Shown piece after piece: positions 26,116 to 35,298 of a DNA stretch of 64,000 nt. The position numbers were made by a program, and so were the translations under genes. This DNA comes from Sphingobacterium hungaricum (GTDB lineage Bacteria; Bacteroidota; Bacteroidia; Sphingobacteriales; Sphingobacteriaceae): assembly GCF_015210005.1 (NCBI RefSeq), contig NZ_MU158697.1, positions 62,001-126,000 of the forward strand. The letters run 5' to 3'. A model generated the notes under the pieces. That model saw only the letters and a program-made list of their open reading frames with translations, had not been told where the DNA came from and searched no databases. Each line of letters begins with the position of its first letter. Positions within the stretch are counted from its first letter, which is position 1.

Positions 26116-28578
26116 ATGGATATCAATTACGTTGGAGAACAACTTTTGTCTGGTAAAATAGGCCAATTCTTTATTATTTTATCTTTTGGGTCTGCAATAT
26201 TATCCTTTATCAGTTATTATTTTGCAACTAAAAATCCCGAAATTACTTCGTGGAAAACATTAGGTAGAATTGGGTATTGGCTCAATGCGCTTTCTATTGT
26301 CGTGATTGGCTCAACGTTATTCTACATCATTTACAACCACCTTTTTGAATACCATTATGCTTATGCGCATTCGTCAAAAGCATTGCCAACGCATTACATT
26401 ATTTCTTCTTTTTGGGAAGGTCAAGAAGGAAGTTTTTGGCTATGGATGTTCTGGCAAATGGTTTTATCATGCGTTATCGTATTCCGAGCTAAAACGTGGG
26501 AAAGCCCAGTAATGACCATTGTCATGCTGTGCCAAGCGATTTTGGCATCCATGATTTTAGGAATCGAATTTTTCGGAACGCGTATCGGGAGCTCGCCGTT
26601 TATTTTGCTTCGCGACGCCATGAATATCCCCATATTTTCTGACCCAAATTACCTAAGCTTAATTGCAGATGGAAGAGGGTTGAATCCATTGTTGCAGAAT
26701 TATTGGATGGTTATCCATCCGCCAACCTTGTTCTTGGGTTTTGCATCAATGATTGTTCCTTTTGCCTATGCCTTCGCAGGATTGTGGCAAAAACGGTATA
26801 AAGAATGGATGACACCAGGCTTGCCATGGGCTTTGTTTGCTGTCATGATTTTAGGTGCGGGAATTATAATGGGCTCGTTCTGGGCTTACGAAGCGCTAAA
26901 CTTCGGCGGATTCTGGGCTTGGGACCCAGTGGAAAATGTTTCCATTATTCCTTGGTTTACATTGATTGCTGCGGTCCATGTGATGGTGGTTTTCAAAAAT
27001 TCAGGACATGGCTATTTCACGGCTACATTTTTGACTTTAATCAGTTTTGTACTCGTTATCTATGCATCTTACCTGACAAGAAGCGGGATTTTAGGCGAAA
27101 CTTCAGTTCACTCCTTTACGAGTTTAGGAATGTCAGGCCAATTGATATTTTTCAATATGGTGTATTTGGCCCTGATGGTTGGTATTTTGATTAGCCGACG
27201 AAAAGAAATTCCATCCTCTGAAAAAGAAGAAGATATTTATTCTAGAGAATTCTGGATGTTCATTGGTGCATTGGTATTAACAGTGGCTTGCGTTCAAATA
27301 ATTGCGACGACTTCGATTCCTGTTTTCAATGGCATTTTCGGTACCAAAGTAGCTCCTCCAATCAATCCAATCGCCCATTACAACAAATGGCAAGGTGCTT
27401 TTGTGATTGTTATTCTGTTACTTACTGCCGTTACACAATTCTTAAAATACAAACGTACGGATACTAAAAAATTCTGGGCGAGCACGATTGCGACTTTAGT
27501 TGTTTCGATTCTTGTCACGGCATTGGTTGCTTATTTTACAGAAATTTATAGCAACGTAATGTACATTCTAATCGCATTTGCTGGTATTTTCTGTGTTATA
27601 TCAAACATCCGTGTTTTAGGCGATGCCCTGAAGGGCAAATGGCGATTATCTGGTTCTGCCGTTTCTCACATTGGCTTTGCATTATTGATGATTGGTGCGC
27701 TCATTGCGGCAGCAACAAACAAAGTAATTTCAGTGAACAGCAATGGATACATTGCAGTAGCAAATTTTGACAAATTTGAAAAACCAGGCGATAATTTATT
27801 CTTGAATGAAGGCGAACCTGTACAGATGGGCGACTATAGAATCACCTACATCGGTGATAGCGTTGCAGCGCCAAATGTCTATTACAACATTAAATACGAA
27901 CGCATCGACGAAGAAAGCGGAAAGGTAAAAGAATCCTTTATCCTGCAACCTTTTGCGCAGAACAACCCAGATATGGGCGGTTTAATCGGTACGCCGGCTA
28001 CGAAACATTATGTGAGCCATGACATCTATACATTGATTACCGCAGCTAATTCGGATTCTTTCGCCAGCATTTCCGGTCAGAAAGCAGACGATAAAACGGG
28101 TTTTGATGCATATGACGAACCTGCGACATATGAAGTCAGCGTGGGCGATACATTGCGTTACCGCAATGGCTATTATGTTATCGAAGGAATTAACCGTGAT
28201 GCGACCGTCAACAATTTGCCTAAAGGACCAGAAGATGTCTTCTTTGGGTTAAAAATAAAAGTGGTTGCAGCAGACCAAAAAGAATTTGTCGCAGAACCTA
28301 TCTATGCCATCAAAGATGGCAATGTCTATGACTTCAACAAAGATGTCAATGAGCAAGGTCTTCGTTTTAGATTTTCAAACATCTATCCTGACCGCGATAA
28401 ATTAGAGGTTATGGTGTATCAAAAACCATTGCCTGAGAAAAAATGGATTGTCTTCAAAGCGATTAAATTCCCATACATCAACTTCTTTTGGAGTGGCACG
28501 ATTATTATGACTTTAGGGTTCTGTATGGCTATCTATCGCCGGTTGAAAGATGCCAAAATCTCTAAGAAAATTGCATAA
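26116..28578 (+). CDS. ccmF: cytochrome c maturation heme lyase CcmF/CcsA-like
   Basis: Large inner-membrane heme-handling protein of 820 residues. The tryptophan-rich WWD heme-binding segment WGGFWAWDPVENVSIIPW lies near residues 270-287, and other conserved CcmF segments are SSFWEGQEGSFWLWM near 96-110 and WMVIHPPTLFLGF near 197-209 with a histidine ligand. About 14 membrane helices are visible, plus a periplasmic domain from about residue 540 to 785 before the last helix. It is longer than the roughly 650-residue proteobacterial CcmF because of that domain. It overlaps the DUF2520 gene by one base. Confidence 0.88.
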   Translation: MDINYVGEQLLSGKIGQFFIILSFGSAILSFISYYFATKNPEITSWKTLGRIGYWLNALSIVVIGSTLFYIIYNHLFEYHYAYAHSSKALPTHYIISSFWEGQEGSFWLWMFWQMVLSCVIVFRAKTWESPVMTIVMLCQAILASMILGIEFFGTRIGSSPFILLRDAMNIPIFSDPNYLSLIADGRGLNPLLQNYWMVIHPPTLFLGFASMIVPFAYAFAGLWQKRYKEWMTPGLPWALFAVMILGAGIIMGSFWAYEALNFGGFWAWDPVENVSIIPWFTLIAAVHVMVVFKNSGHGYFTATFLTLISFVLVIYASYLTRSGILGETSVHSFTSLGMSGQLIFFNMVYLALMVGILISRRKEIPSSEKEEDIYSREFWMFIGALVLTVACVQIIATTSIPVFNGIFGTKVAPPINPIAHYNKWQGAFVIVILLLTAVTQFLKYKRTDTKKFWASTIATLVVSILVTALVAYFTEIYSNVMYILIAFAGIFCVISNIRVLGDALKGKWRLSGSAVSHIGFALLMIGALIAAATNKVISVNSNGYIAVANFDKFEKPGDNLFLNEGEPVQMGDYRITYIGDSVAAPNVYYNIKYERIDEESGKVKESFILQPFAQNNPDMGGLIGTPATKHYVSHDIYTLITAANSDSFASISGQKADDKTGFDAYDEPATYEVSVGDTLRYRNGYYVIEGINRDATVNNLPKGPEDVFFGLKIKVVAADQKEFVAEPIYAIKDGNVYDFNKDVNEQGLRFRFSNIYPDRDKLEVMVYQKPLPEKKWIVFKAIKFPYINFFWSGTIIMTLGFCMAIYRRLKDAKISKKIA

Positions 28579-29342
28579 TGAAAATTGTTCTAATCGGAAG
28601 TGGCAACGTCTCAACAGCATTCGCACATTTGTTCGAATCGTTAGGCCATGATATCCTGCAGGTTTACAGCCGTTCGCTAGACCAAGCCGAACGTTTGGCT
28701 GCGAAACTAGGAACTTCAGCTACTTCTTCATTAACGGACATTAACAAAACTGCAAATTTATATGTCGTCGCCGTCACGGACAATGCAATCGAACAAGTCA
28801 TTGAAGAATTACCTCAATCCTTGAAAGGCATCGTTGTTCATACTTCCGGCGCGACTTCAATGGATGTATTGACGAAATTTCCGCTTTGTGGCGTTATTTA
28901 TCCAATCCAAAGCATTTCCAAAGATTCTGATTTACGGTCAAAAGAAACGCCAATCGGCATTGAAGGAAACAATGAAATTGCAACAGCGCTTCTATTGGAA
29001 ATCGGGAAATCATTATCCAAAAAATCATTCTATTGCGACAGCAAACAACGTCTAGCATTGCATGTAGCTGCCGTGTTTTCAAATAACTTCACGAATGCGC
29101 TGTATCAGGTTGCATTTGACATTCTAAAAGCCAACAACCTATCCTTTGATTTGCTAAAACCAATCATTGCGGAAACGGCAGAAAAAGTACAGCATCACAT
29201 TCCAAAAGAGGTTCAAACGGGTCCTGCAAAGCGAAATGACCAAAAAACGATTGACAGGCATTTAGACTTTCTTAGCGGAAAACCAAATTGGGAAACGATT
29301 TACCAAGAATTGACCCGACTTATTAGAAATAAGGATACGTAA
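28578..29342 (+). CDS. Rossmann-fold and DUF2520 domain-containing protein
   Basis: A 254-residue protein with a dinucleotide-binding N-terminus (KIVLIGSGNVSTAFAHLF, residues 2-19, the GxGxxx loop) and a C-terminal helical DUF2520 domain (about residues 135-250, with HVAAVFSNNFTNALYQVA near 157-174). The fold resembles ketopantoate or pyrroline-5-carboxylate reductases, but no substrate is established. Its start overlaps the CcmF stop by one base (ATAATG). A role in cytochrome maturation is not implied by the family; the overlap only shows cotranscription. Confidence 0.85.
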   Translation: MKIVLIGSGNVSTAFAHLFESLGHDILQVYSRSLDQAERLAAKLGTSATSSLTDINKTANLYVVAVTDNAIEQVIEELPQSLKGIVVHTSGATSMDVLTKFPLCGVIYPIQSISKDSDLRSKETPIGIEGNNEIATALLLEIGKSLSKKSFYCDSKQRLALHVAAVFSNNFTNALYQVAFDILKANNLSFDLLKPIIAETAEKVQHHIPKEVQTGPAKRNDQKTIDRHLDFLSGKPNWETIYQELTRLIRNKDT

Positions 29343-29366
29343 GAAACTTTTTTATAGAAAATAGGT

Positions 29367-29386
29367 AAATCGCCTATTTGCGATTT
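29367..29386 (+). terminator. possible weak terminator after the ccmE-ccmF-DUF2520 operon
   Basis: AAATCGC and GCGATTT form a seven-base-pair stem with a six-base loop, followed by ATTTCTTTC. An overlapping alternative pairing (AATAGG with CCTATT) exists. The stem is short and the T tract imperfect. Confidence 0.35.
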
Positions 29387-29566
29387 ATTTCTTTCGTTAT
29401 AACTGGTTTACTTCTTAATTTTGCATAGATTTTTTATTCCAAGTAACATGATTGAGAAAGATTAAGTTCTTTGCAAGAGTGGCATGCTTCTAGTAGACTA
29501 TCAGAAGACAGAATCATATTTTTTAGTCAATTAAACAAGAACATAGGTTTATAAAATTCAATAATT

Positions 29567-31120
29567 ATGCCTTTTAGAAAACTCATTTTATCCATAATAT
29601 TAATCATCAATTTGATTATTATTTCGTTTGGAATAATTTTCACACCGCAATGGTTTTGGTTGCTGATTGTTCCTTTTCCATTGTTGCTGTTGGCTTTGTA
29701 CAACAGTTTTCAGACGACGCACGCCATCTTGCGCAATTATCCAGTCGTTGGGTATTTCAGATATTTCTTAGAGGGCATACGCCCTGAATTGCGCCAATAT
29801 TTCTGGGAGTCTGATACAGACGGTCGTCCTTTTAACAGACGTCAGCGTTCGATTGTCTACCAGCGTGCAAAAAACGAACGCGAAACCGTTGCGTTCGGTA
29901 TGCAATCCGACCCAAATGCTATCGGGAACGAGTGGGTAGCACATTCGGTATTTCCTTGCCATATTGAAAATCATGATTTACGGACGAAAGTCGGTAATTC
30001 ACAATGTAAGCAACCTTATAATTTGAGCGTGTTCAATATCTCAGCGATGAGTTATGGCGCCTTAAGCCGTACGGCAATTACTGCCTTAAATAAGGGAGCC
30101 GCTTTACAGAATTTCGCCCATAATACAGGCGAGGGTGGTATTTCAAATTACCACATCAACGGCGGTGATTTAATCTGGCAGATTGGTACAGGTTATTTTG
30201 GATGTAGAAACGAATTGGGTTATTTCGATGTGGATTTGTTTGCTGAGAAAGCGAATAGACCTTATGTCAAAATGATTGAACTGAAGCTGTCGCAAGGAGC
30301 AAAACCCGGTCACGGAGGTATTTTGCCAGCGGCAAAAAACACACCCGAGGTTGCCGCAATTCGTCACGTCGTTCCTGGAACGGATGTGATGTCGCCACCA
30401 GCGCATAGTTCATTTACGAATGCAGAGGAAATGATGTATTTCATTCAGAAACTGCGCGAAAATTCTGGTTTCAAACCCGTAGGATTTAAATTGTGTGTGG
30501 GCGATAAACAAGAATTTATTGACATCTGTCAAGCCATGCACAAAACGCAGATTGTTCCTGATTTTATTTCCGTCGATGGTTCTGAAGGAGGAACGGGTGC
30601 TGCGCCATTAGAATTTACCGATAACATCGGAATGCCTTTATATGATGCATTGACATTTGTTACGACTACGCTAATTAATTTCGGGTTAAAGAAACACATC
30701 AAAGTAATCGTATCCAGCCGCATTGTGACAGGATTCGATTTGCTTAAAGCGATTGCCCTAGGCGCTGATGCTTGTTATAGCGCTCGTGGCATGATGTTCG
30801 CGTTGGGCTGTATTCAGGCATTAAAATGTAATGAAGACGTTTGTCCAGTTGGTGTGGCTACGCAAAGACCGCATCTTTACAAAGGTCTTGATGTGGAAGA
30901 TAAATATGTACGCGTTGCACAGTTCCATCGAAACACCTTGCGCGCAACTGTAGAAATCATGGAAGCCTGTGGATTTAAGACATTGGATGATGTGTCTGCA
31001 GACAAATTTTTCCGTAAAGTAGACAACCAAACGACATTGAGTTTTCAAGATATTTATTTCAAGAGCACCGGTAAGCTGGTCAACAGCCGAAGTGATTTTG
31101 CACCCGAAATATTTGAGTAA
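29567..31120 (+). CDS. FMN-binding glutamate synthase family protein
   Basis: A 517-residue protein related to the FMN-containing synthase domain of glutamate synthase. Two N-terminal membrane segments (residues 5-27 and 29-48) are followed by the FMN barrel: NISAMSYGALSRTAITALNKGA near residues 155-176, NTGEGGISNYH near 183-193, LSQGAKPGHGGILPA near 242-256 and DGSEGGTGAAPLEFTDNIGMP near 337-357. CNEDVCPVGVATQRP near 427-441 resembles the 3Fe-4S cysteine region. It lacks the amidotransferase domain, so it is unlikely to make glutamate from glutamine alone; the true substrate is unknown. Stand-alone gene. Confidence 0.85.
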   Translation: MPFRKLILSIILIINLIIISFGIIFTPQWFWLLIVPFPLLLLALYNSFQTTHAILRNYPVVGYFRYFLEGIRPELRQYFWESDTDGRPFNRRQRSIVYQRAKNERETVAFGMQSDPNAIGNEWVAHSVFPCHIENHDLRTKVGNSQCKQPYNLSVFNISAMSYGALSRTAITALNKGAALQNFAHNTGEGGISNYHINGGDLIWQIGTGYFGCRNELGYFDVDLFAEKANRPYVKMIELKLSQGAKPGHGGILPAAKNTPEVAAIRHVVPGTDVMSPPAHSSFTNAEEMMYFIQKLRENSGFKPVGFKLCVGDKQEFIDICQAMHKTQIVPDFISVDGSEGGTGAAPLEFTDNIGMPLYDALTFVTTTLINFGLKKHIKVIVSSRIVTGFDLLKAIALGADACYSARGMMFALGCIQALKCNEDVCPVGVATQRPHLYKGLDVEDKYVRVAQFHRNTLRATVEIMEACGFKTLDDVSADKFFRKVDNQTTLSFQDIYFKSTGKLVNSRSDFAPEIFE

Positions 31121-31189
31121 TCAATCGCAGGCAAAAAATTCTTTGAGTAGTTTTTTGAATATTGGGTTTTGAATCGTTATTTTTAAAGC

Positions 31190-31615
31190 ATGGAGAATTT
31201 TTTGCCTTTCTTGATTATCGCTGCTGGAGCAATCTACAAGATTTATACGGAGTATAAAAAAGAACAAGATAAAGCTGCGAAAAGAAATTTAAAACGGCCT
31301 GTAGCTCCTACAGCGCCAGCTCCTCCTGTTCAGCAAAGGCAAGCACCTAAACCGGTCGTCGTCCCTCCTGTTCAAAAACGCGAAAATGTAACGGTCAAAA
31401 GCCAAAAACCTGTTCAGCGGCCAAAAGTTGAAACGCGTCCGGTGACCCAAGAAATTCCTCAAGAAGTTTTACGTCTGCGCAGAGCGAAAGAACTGGAACG
31501 CAATAAACAGCCTCAGCAATTAGTCGTTATTGATGCAGATGATGAGAAAGCATTTGAATTTGATTTGCGCAATGCGGTTATTCAAGCGGCCATTTTGGAA
31601 CGGCCTTACCGTTAA
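31190..31615 (+). CDS. small membrane-anchored hypothetical protein
   Basis: A 141-residue protein with one N-terminal hydrophobic segment (FLPFLIIAAGAIYKIYTEY, residues 4-22), then a proline-, lysine- and glutamine-rich disordered stretch (PTAPAPPVQQRQ, near 41-52) up to about residue 110, and a short conserved-looking end FDLRNAVIQAAILERPYR. The same closing motif occurs in other small Bacteroidota proteins of unknown function. No enzyme motif is seen. Its 3' end overlaps the opposite-strand nitrilase gene by four bases. Confidence 0.7.
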   Translation: MENFLPFLIIAAGAIYKIYTEYKKEQDKAAKRNLKRPVAPTAPAPPVQQRQAPKPVVVPPVQKRENVTVKSQKPVQRPKVETRPVTQEIPQEVLRLRRAKELERNKQPQQLVVIDADDEKAFEFDLRNAVIQAAILERPYR

Positions 31616-32394
31616 TCGATTGAAATCGTAAATTTATCTGAATCTTTTAAGAAGGGTAAATTCTCACGCGCACTTTCCAAATCTTTCGGTTGTAGCGTGA
31701 ACGTATATAAATCTTCGTCTTCAGGCTTGTAGTAAACAACATCACCCATTGGTGAGATGCACATAGAACCTCCCGAATAATACACTTCATTTCCATCATG
31801 CCCCACCCGATTCACACCAATGACGAAAGCTTGGTTTTCAATCGCACGTGCAGGAATTAGCGTACGCCAATGCGCTGAACGCTTATCTGGCCAGCTTGCC
31901 GTATAAATCAATAAATCATAGGCCGCATCCTGGTTGCTTGACCAAACTGGGAAACGCAAATCGTAGCAAATCATCGGGCAGATATTCCATCCTTTAACTT
32001 TAAAGATTACACGTGATTTACCTGCTGTAAAGACATCTTCTTCTCCCGCCATTCCGAATAGGTGGCGTTTGTCGTAAAATGTGTAAGTCCCATCCGGAGA
32101 CATCCAGACAAAGCGGTTATAATATTTATCGTCTTCGCGAATAATCAAGGTACCCGCAACAACACAATCAAACTTTTTGGACGTTTCGAATAACCAATGC
32201 ATGGTTTGTCCGCTCATCGTTTCCGCACATTTCTCCACATTCATCGTAAATCCTGTGTTGAACATTTCGGGTAAAATGATTAAATCCGTTTTCTCACGCA
32301 AAGCAGAAAGCCTCAAAGAAAGGTTTTGAAGATTCTTCTCTACATTTTCCCAAAATAGGTATGCTTGAAATATCGTGATTTTTATCGGCTCCAT
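31612..32394 (-). CDS. nitrilase-family amidohydrolase, omega-amidase-like
   Basis: Carbon-nitrogen hydrolase of 260 residues, most like YafV/omega-amidase, which deaminates alpha-ketoglutaramate or alpha-ketosuccinamate. The Glu-Lys-Cys catalytic triad is visible: E in LIILPEMFNTGF near residue 43, K in YDKRHLFGMAGE near 109, and C in CPMICYDLRFPVW near 143. RAIENQAFVIGVNRVG near 183-198 is also typical. Cytoplasmic. It is convergent with the small membrane protein gene and transcribed away from the polyprenyl synthetase. Confidence 0.88.
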   Translation of the reverse strand: MEPIKITIFQAYLFWENVEKNLQNLSLRLSALREKTDLIILPEMFNTGFTMNVEKCAETMSGQTMHWLFETSKKFDCVVAGTLIIREDDKYYNRFVWMSPDGTYTFYDKRHLFGMAGEEDVFTAGKSRVIFKVKGWNICPMICYDLRFPVWSSNQDAAYDLLIYTASWPDKRSAHWRTLIPARAIENQAFVIGVNRVGHDGNEVYYSGGSMCISPMGDVVYYKPEDEDLYTFTLQPKDLESARENLPFLKDSDKFTISID

Positions 32395-32468
32395 ATGTTT
32401 GTTTGCGGTCTATTAAAATTTGTCAAAAAAGACAGTACAATTTAGCTATTTTTTTACTCGTATCCTAA

Positions 32469-33446
32469 TCAGAAACTTCTTACCAAAAGCGAATTAGCCA
32501 GTTCAGATAGGTCCTTTTTACCGGATTCTTCTATTTGAATGCTATCCAAATCCTTGTAAGCTAAATCTGTAAAATGCTCTTTCAATTCGTCAGCAAGCTC
32601 CTTAATCTGGTACTTTGCATACAGCTCTTTTACCTGAGCAATTTTTTCTTCGGGCACGCTTTCCGTCGAGCTAACTAATGACTGATACGTTTGCTTATCT
32701 ACGTCCTTCAGATGCTGTTGCAACAATACGTTCAGGATTGTCTTCTTATCGGCAAGGATATCTCCCCCAACTTGTTTGCCAAACGTATTCGGGTCTCCAT
32801 ATACGTCCAGAATATCATCCTGTAATTGGAATGCAATTCCAAGATTGACACCGAAATTATAAATCCGTTCAATGTCGTCTTCCTTTGCTGCCGCAATAAT
32901 TGCTCCCAATTTCAATGCGCCACCCAAAAGCACCGACGTTTTCTGGCGAATCATCTCAATGTATTCTTCTCGCGAAACGCGTTCACGGGTTTCGAAATCC
33001 ATGTCCAACTGCTGTCCTTCACACACTTCCAAAGCAACCTGATTAAATGTTTTCAGCAAAGAAGGAATTTTGTCCACCGGACAATTTGCTAATTCTTCAT
33101 AGGCTTTGACCAATAAGGCATCGCCAGATAAAATCGCGACGCTCGAATTCCATTCTTGATGAACAGTATTCTGTCCTCGCCTCAATGGTGCATTGTCCAT
33201 AATGTCATCATGAATCAGCGAAAAATTATGAAAATATTCAATCGCTAAAGATGCGGGCAACAATTTCTCATAATCTTTATATCCGAATAAATCCGCACCT
33301 AATAAAACCAGCATCGGACGAATTCTTTTTCCAGATAAGGATAAAATATAGCGAATCGGGTCGTATAAGTTCGATGGTTGCGCAGGAAAATTCACATCTT
33401 CCAGTGCTTGATGAATTAAAGTAGGAAATATTGCGTTTTTTACCAT
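32469..33446 (-). CDS. polyprenyl synthetase (trans-isoprenyl diphosphate synthase)
   Basis: A 325-residue prenyltransferase that condenses isopentenyl diphosphate onto allylic diphosphates. The first aspartate-rich motif is LIHDDIMDNAPLRRG near residues 76-90 and the second FQLQDDILDVYGD near 210-222. GKRIRPMLVLL near 34-44 binds IPP. Chain length cannot be fixed from sequence; it may supply the geranylgeranyl or menaquinone side chain. Upstream lies a -7-like TATCTTCG about 15 bases before the start. Single gene. Confidence 0.9.
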   Translation of the reverse strand: MVKNAIFPTLIHQALEDVNFPAQPSNLYDPIRYILSLSGKRIRPMLVLLGADLFGYKDYEKLLPASLAIEYFHNFSLIHDDIMDNAPLRRGQNTVHQEWNSSVAILSGDALLVKAYEELANCPVDKIPSLLKTFNQVALEVCEGQQLDMDFETRERVSREEYIEMIRQKTSVLLGGALKLGAIIAAAKEDDIERIYNFGVNLGIAFQLQDDILDVYGDPNTFGKQVGGDILADKKTILNVLLQQHLKDVDKQTYQSLVSSTESVPEEKIAQVKELYAKYQIKELADELKEHFTDLAYKDLDSIQIEESGKKDLSELANSLLVRSF

Positions 33447-33712
33447 GTATTCGTTTTCTTTTGCGAAGATAAGGATAATATTTTTGCTGAAAGTGTTTGT
33501 TTAGATTCCTAATAAGCGAATTAATCATTCCTCTTTTTCAGCGAGAAAGCCTAATTCGGAAGCTCGTTCGCTGAAAGTCACTGTGACTGAAAAGTCTAGC
33601 AATCTAATCGTTTAAATTTTCGGGAGGAAAATGATTGTCTTTCTGTGGATTTTAAGTTCTTGCGAAGGAAATGAATTTGTTTTTAACGTTCCTCTGTGTA
33701 ACTTGCAAAAGC

Positions 33713-34864
33713 ATGCGAATCTTTATTATTCATAATTTATATCAGCACAAAGGAGGTGAAGATGTTGTCGTTGACAATGAATTCGAACTCTTAGCCACTT
33801 CGCATGAGGTTCAAAAATATACGGTCAAAAATGCCAAAGGCAGCAAAGGCCTCAGACAGTTCGCGAGCTATCTTTGGAACCGTTCAGAAGCCAATCGCAT
33901 TACGAAAGAAATACAAGCTTTCCGCCCTGATGTCATCCACTTGCACAACTTGCATTACTCGATTGGTCCTTTTTTGATTCGAAGAATCAAAAAATTGGGT
34001 ATTCCTTTGGCCATGACACTGCACAATTACAGATTGGTCTGTCCGTCAGCTACGCTGTTTCACAATGGGAGATTATTTACGGAAAGTTTGCAACAGTCTT
34101 TTCCTTGGACAGCCGTTCGCTTAAAAGTTTTGGACAATTCTTTTTTTAAGACTTTTTATACGGCATTTACCTATTATTTTCATCGAAAGATTGGCACTTT
34201 CAATTTGGTCGACCGCTATTTAGTATTATCACAATTTGCGAAGCAAACCTTGCTTTCTTCCAAATTAGGCCTACCCGAAGAAAAATTTGCAGTAAAGCCT
34301 AACTTTGTTCCCGAACCTAGCACGCACGCATTAGAAACTCCAAAATCCTTTATTTACATCGGACGATTGTCTGAAGAAAAGGGAATTATTCCGCTGTTAA
34401 AAAGTTTCGAAGGAACGGATTTTCCGTTAAAAGTTTTCGGGACCGGCCCACAGCAAGCCGAAGTCGAAGCGCTTGCAAACAGCAACGCAAATATTGTGTA
34501 TTACGGTTACCGCGAGCATGCCGAATTGCTGAACCACTTGCATGAGGCAGAGGCATTAATCGTTCCATCCATCTGTTATGAAGGAATGCCAATGACGATA
34601 TTGGACGCTTATGCGCTGGGTGTTCCGGTCATTGCTTCGAATATTGGTATTTTAGCAGAAATGGTCGTACCTTTATATACAGGTTACCTGTACGACCCAT
34701 TTGAAAAAGCGGATGTGCTAGAGAAAGTCAATCTTTGGCTAAACTCTGAGGAATCTGACAAGCAACAAATCAAGCAGAACTGCCGTGCAGAATACCTCTA
34801 CAAATACACTTCTGATTTGAATAAAGCACTATTGGAAGTTATTTATCAACAAGTAATTAGATAA
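33713..34864 (+). CDS. glycosyltransferase family 4
   Basis: GT-B glycosyltransferase of 383 residues, isolated from the main glycan locus. It begins MRIFIIHNLYQHKGGEDVVVDNEFELL, has VIHLHNLHYSIGPF near residues 77-90, FIYIGRLSEEKGI near 212-224 (donor-domain start) and ALIVPSICYEGMPMTILDAYALGVPVIASNIG near 282-313 with the family signature. I use ATG 33713 because the 14 upstream codons do not resemble a GT4 N-terminus. A short gap separates it from the downstream DUF59 gene. Its sugar substrate is unknown. Confidence 0.86.
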   Translation: MRIFIIHNLYQHKGGEDVVVDNEFELLATSHEVQKYTVKNAKGSKGLRQFASYLWNRSEANRITKEIQAFRPDVIHLHNLHYSIGPFLIRRIKKLGIPLAMTLHNYRLVCPSATLFHNGRLFTESLQQSFPWTAVRLKVLDNSFFKTFYTAFTYYFHRKIGTFNLVDRYLVLSQFAKQTLLSSKLGLPEEKFAVKPNFVPEPSTHALETPKSFIYIGRLSEEKGIIPLLKSFEGTDFPLKVFGTGPQQAEVEALANSNANIVYYGYREHAELLNHLHEAEALIVPSICYEGMPMTILDAYALGVPVIASNIGILAEMVVPLYTGYLYDPFEKADVLEKVNLWLNSEESDKQQIKQNCRAEYLYKYTSDLNKALLEVIYQQVIR

Positions 34865-34876
34865 AAAAAAGAAATC

Positions 34877-35206
34877 ATGAGCATCATTATATTAGATAAA
34901 TTAAATTTAGCTCCTCAAATTCAGGAGGTCTTGGAATCCATTTACGACCCGGAATTAAAACCTGCTAACATTGTGGATTTGGGTCTTGTTTACGAAATCA
35001 TTACCAAAGAGGATGGTTTTGCTAAAATTGTCATGACGCTTACTGCGCCAGGCTGTCCAGTTGCCGGGGAAATCATGGATGAAGTACAGCGCAAAGTCGC
35101 CGCTATCGAGGGCGTGAATGACGCTGTTGTCGAATTGACGTTTGACCCACCTTGGACCAAAGACATGATGAGCGAAGAAGCGAAATTAGAATTGGGATTT
35201 TTGTAG
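34877..35206 (+). CDS. DUF59 / MIP18-family iron-sulfur assembly factor (SufT-like)
   Basis: A 109-residue DUF59 protein related to PaaD, SufT and eukaryotic MIP18, which help insert Fe-S clusters. The signature DPELKPANIVDLGLVYEI lies near residues 24-41 and the conserved cysteine in MTLTAPGCPVAGEI near 53-66 (C60). FDPPWTKDMMSEEAKLELGF near 89-108 is the usual C-terminus. Twelve bases separate it from the GT4 gene, and a terminator follows; no suf genes are adjacent here. Confidence 0.87.
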   Translation: MSIIILDKLNLAPQIQEVLESIYDPELKPANIVDLGLVYEIITKEDGFAKIVMTLTAPGCPVAGEIMDEVQRKVAAIEGVNDAVVELTFDPPWTKDMMSEEAKLELGFL

Positions 35207-35234
35207 GATAAGTAAAAATTCAAAAGTAAAAATT

Positions 35235-35265
35235 AAAAAACCCCGAAAGACTTTCAGGGTTTTTT
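35235..35265 (+). terminator. rho-independent terminator after the DUF59 gene
   Basis: AAAAAACCCCGAAAG pairs with CTTTCAGGGTTTTTT (one mismatch) around a minimal loop, followed by the T run. It ends the GT4-DUF59 transcript. Confidence 0.75.
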
Positions 35266-35298
35266 ACTAAAAAGGCACTTTTTATTTGAATATCCCTG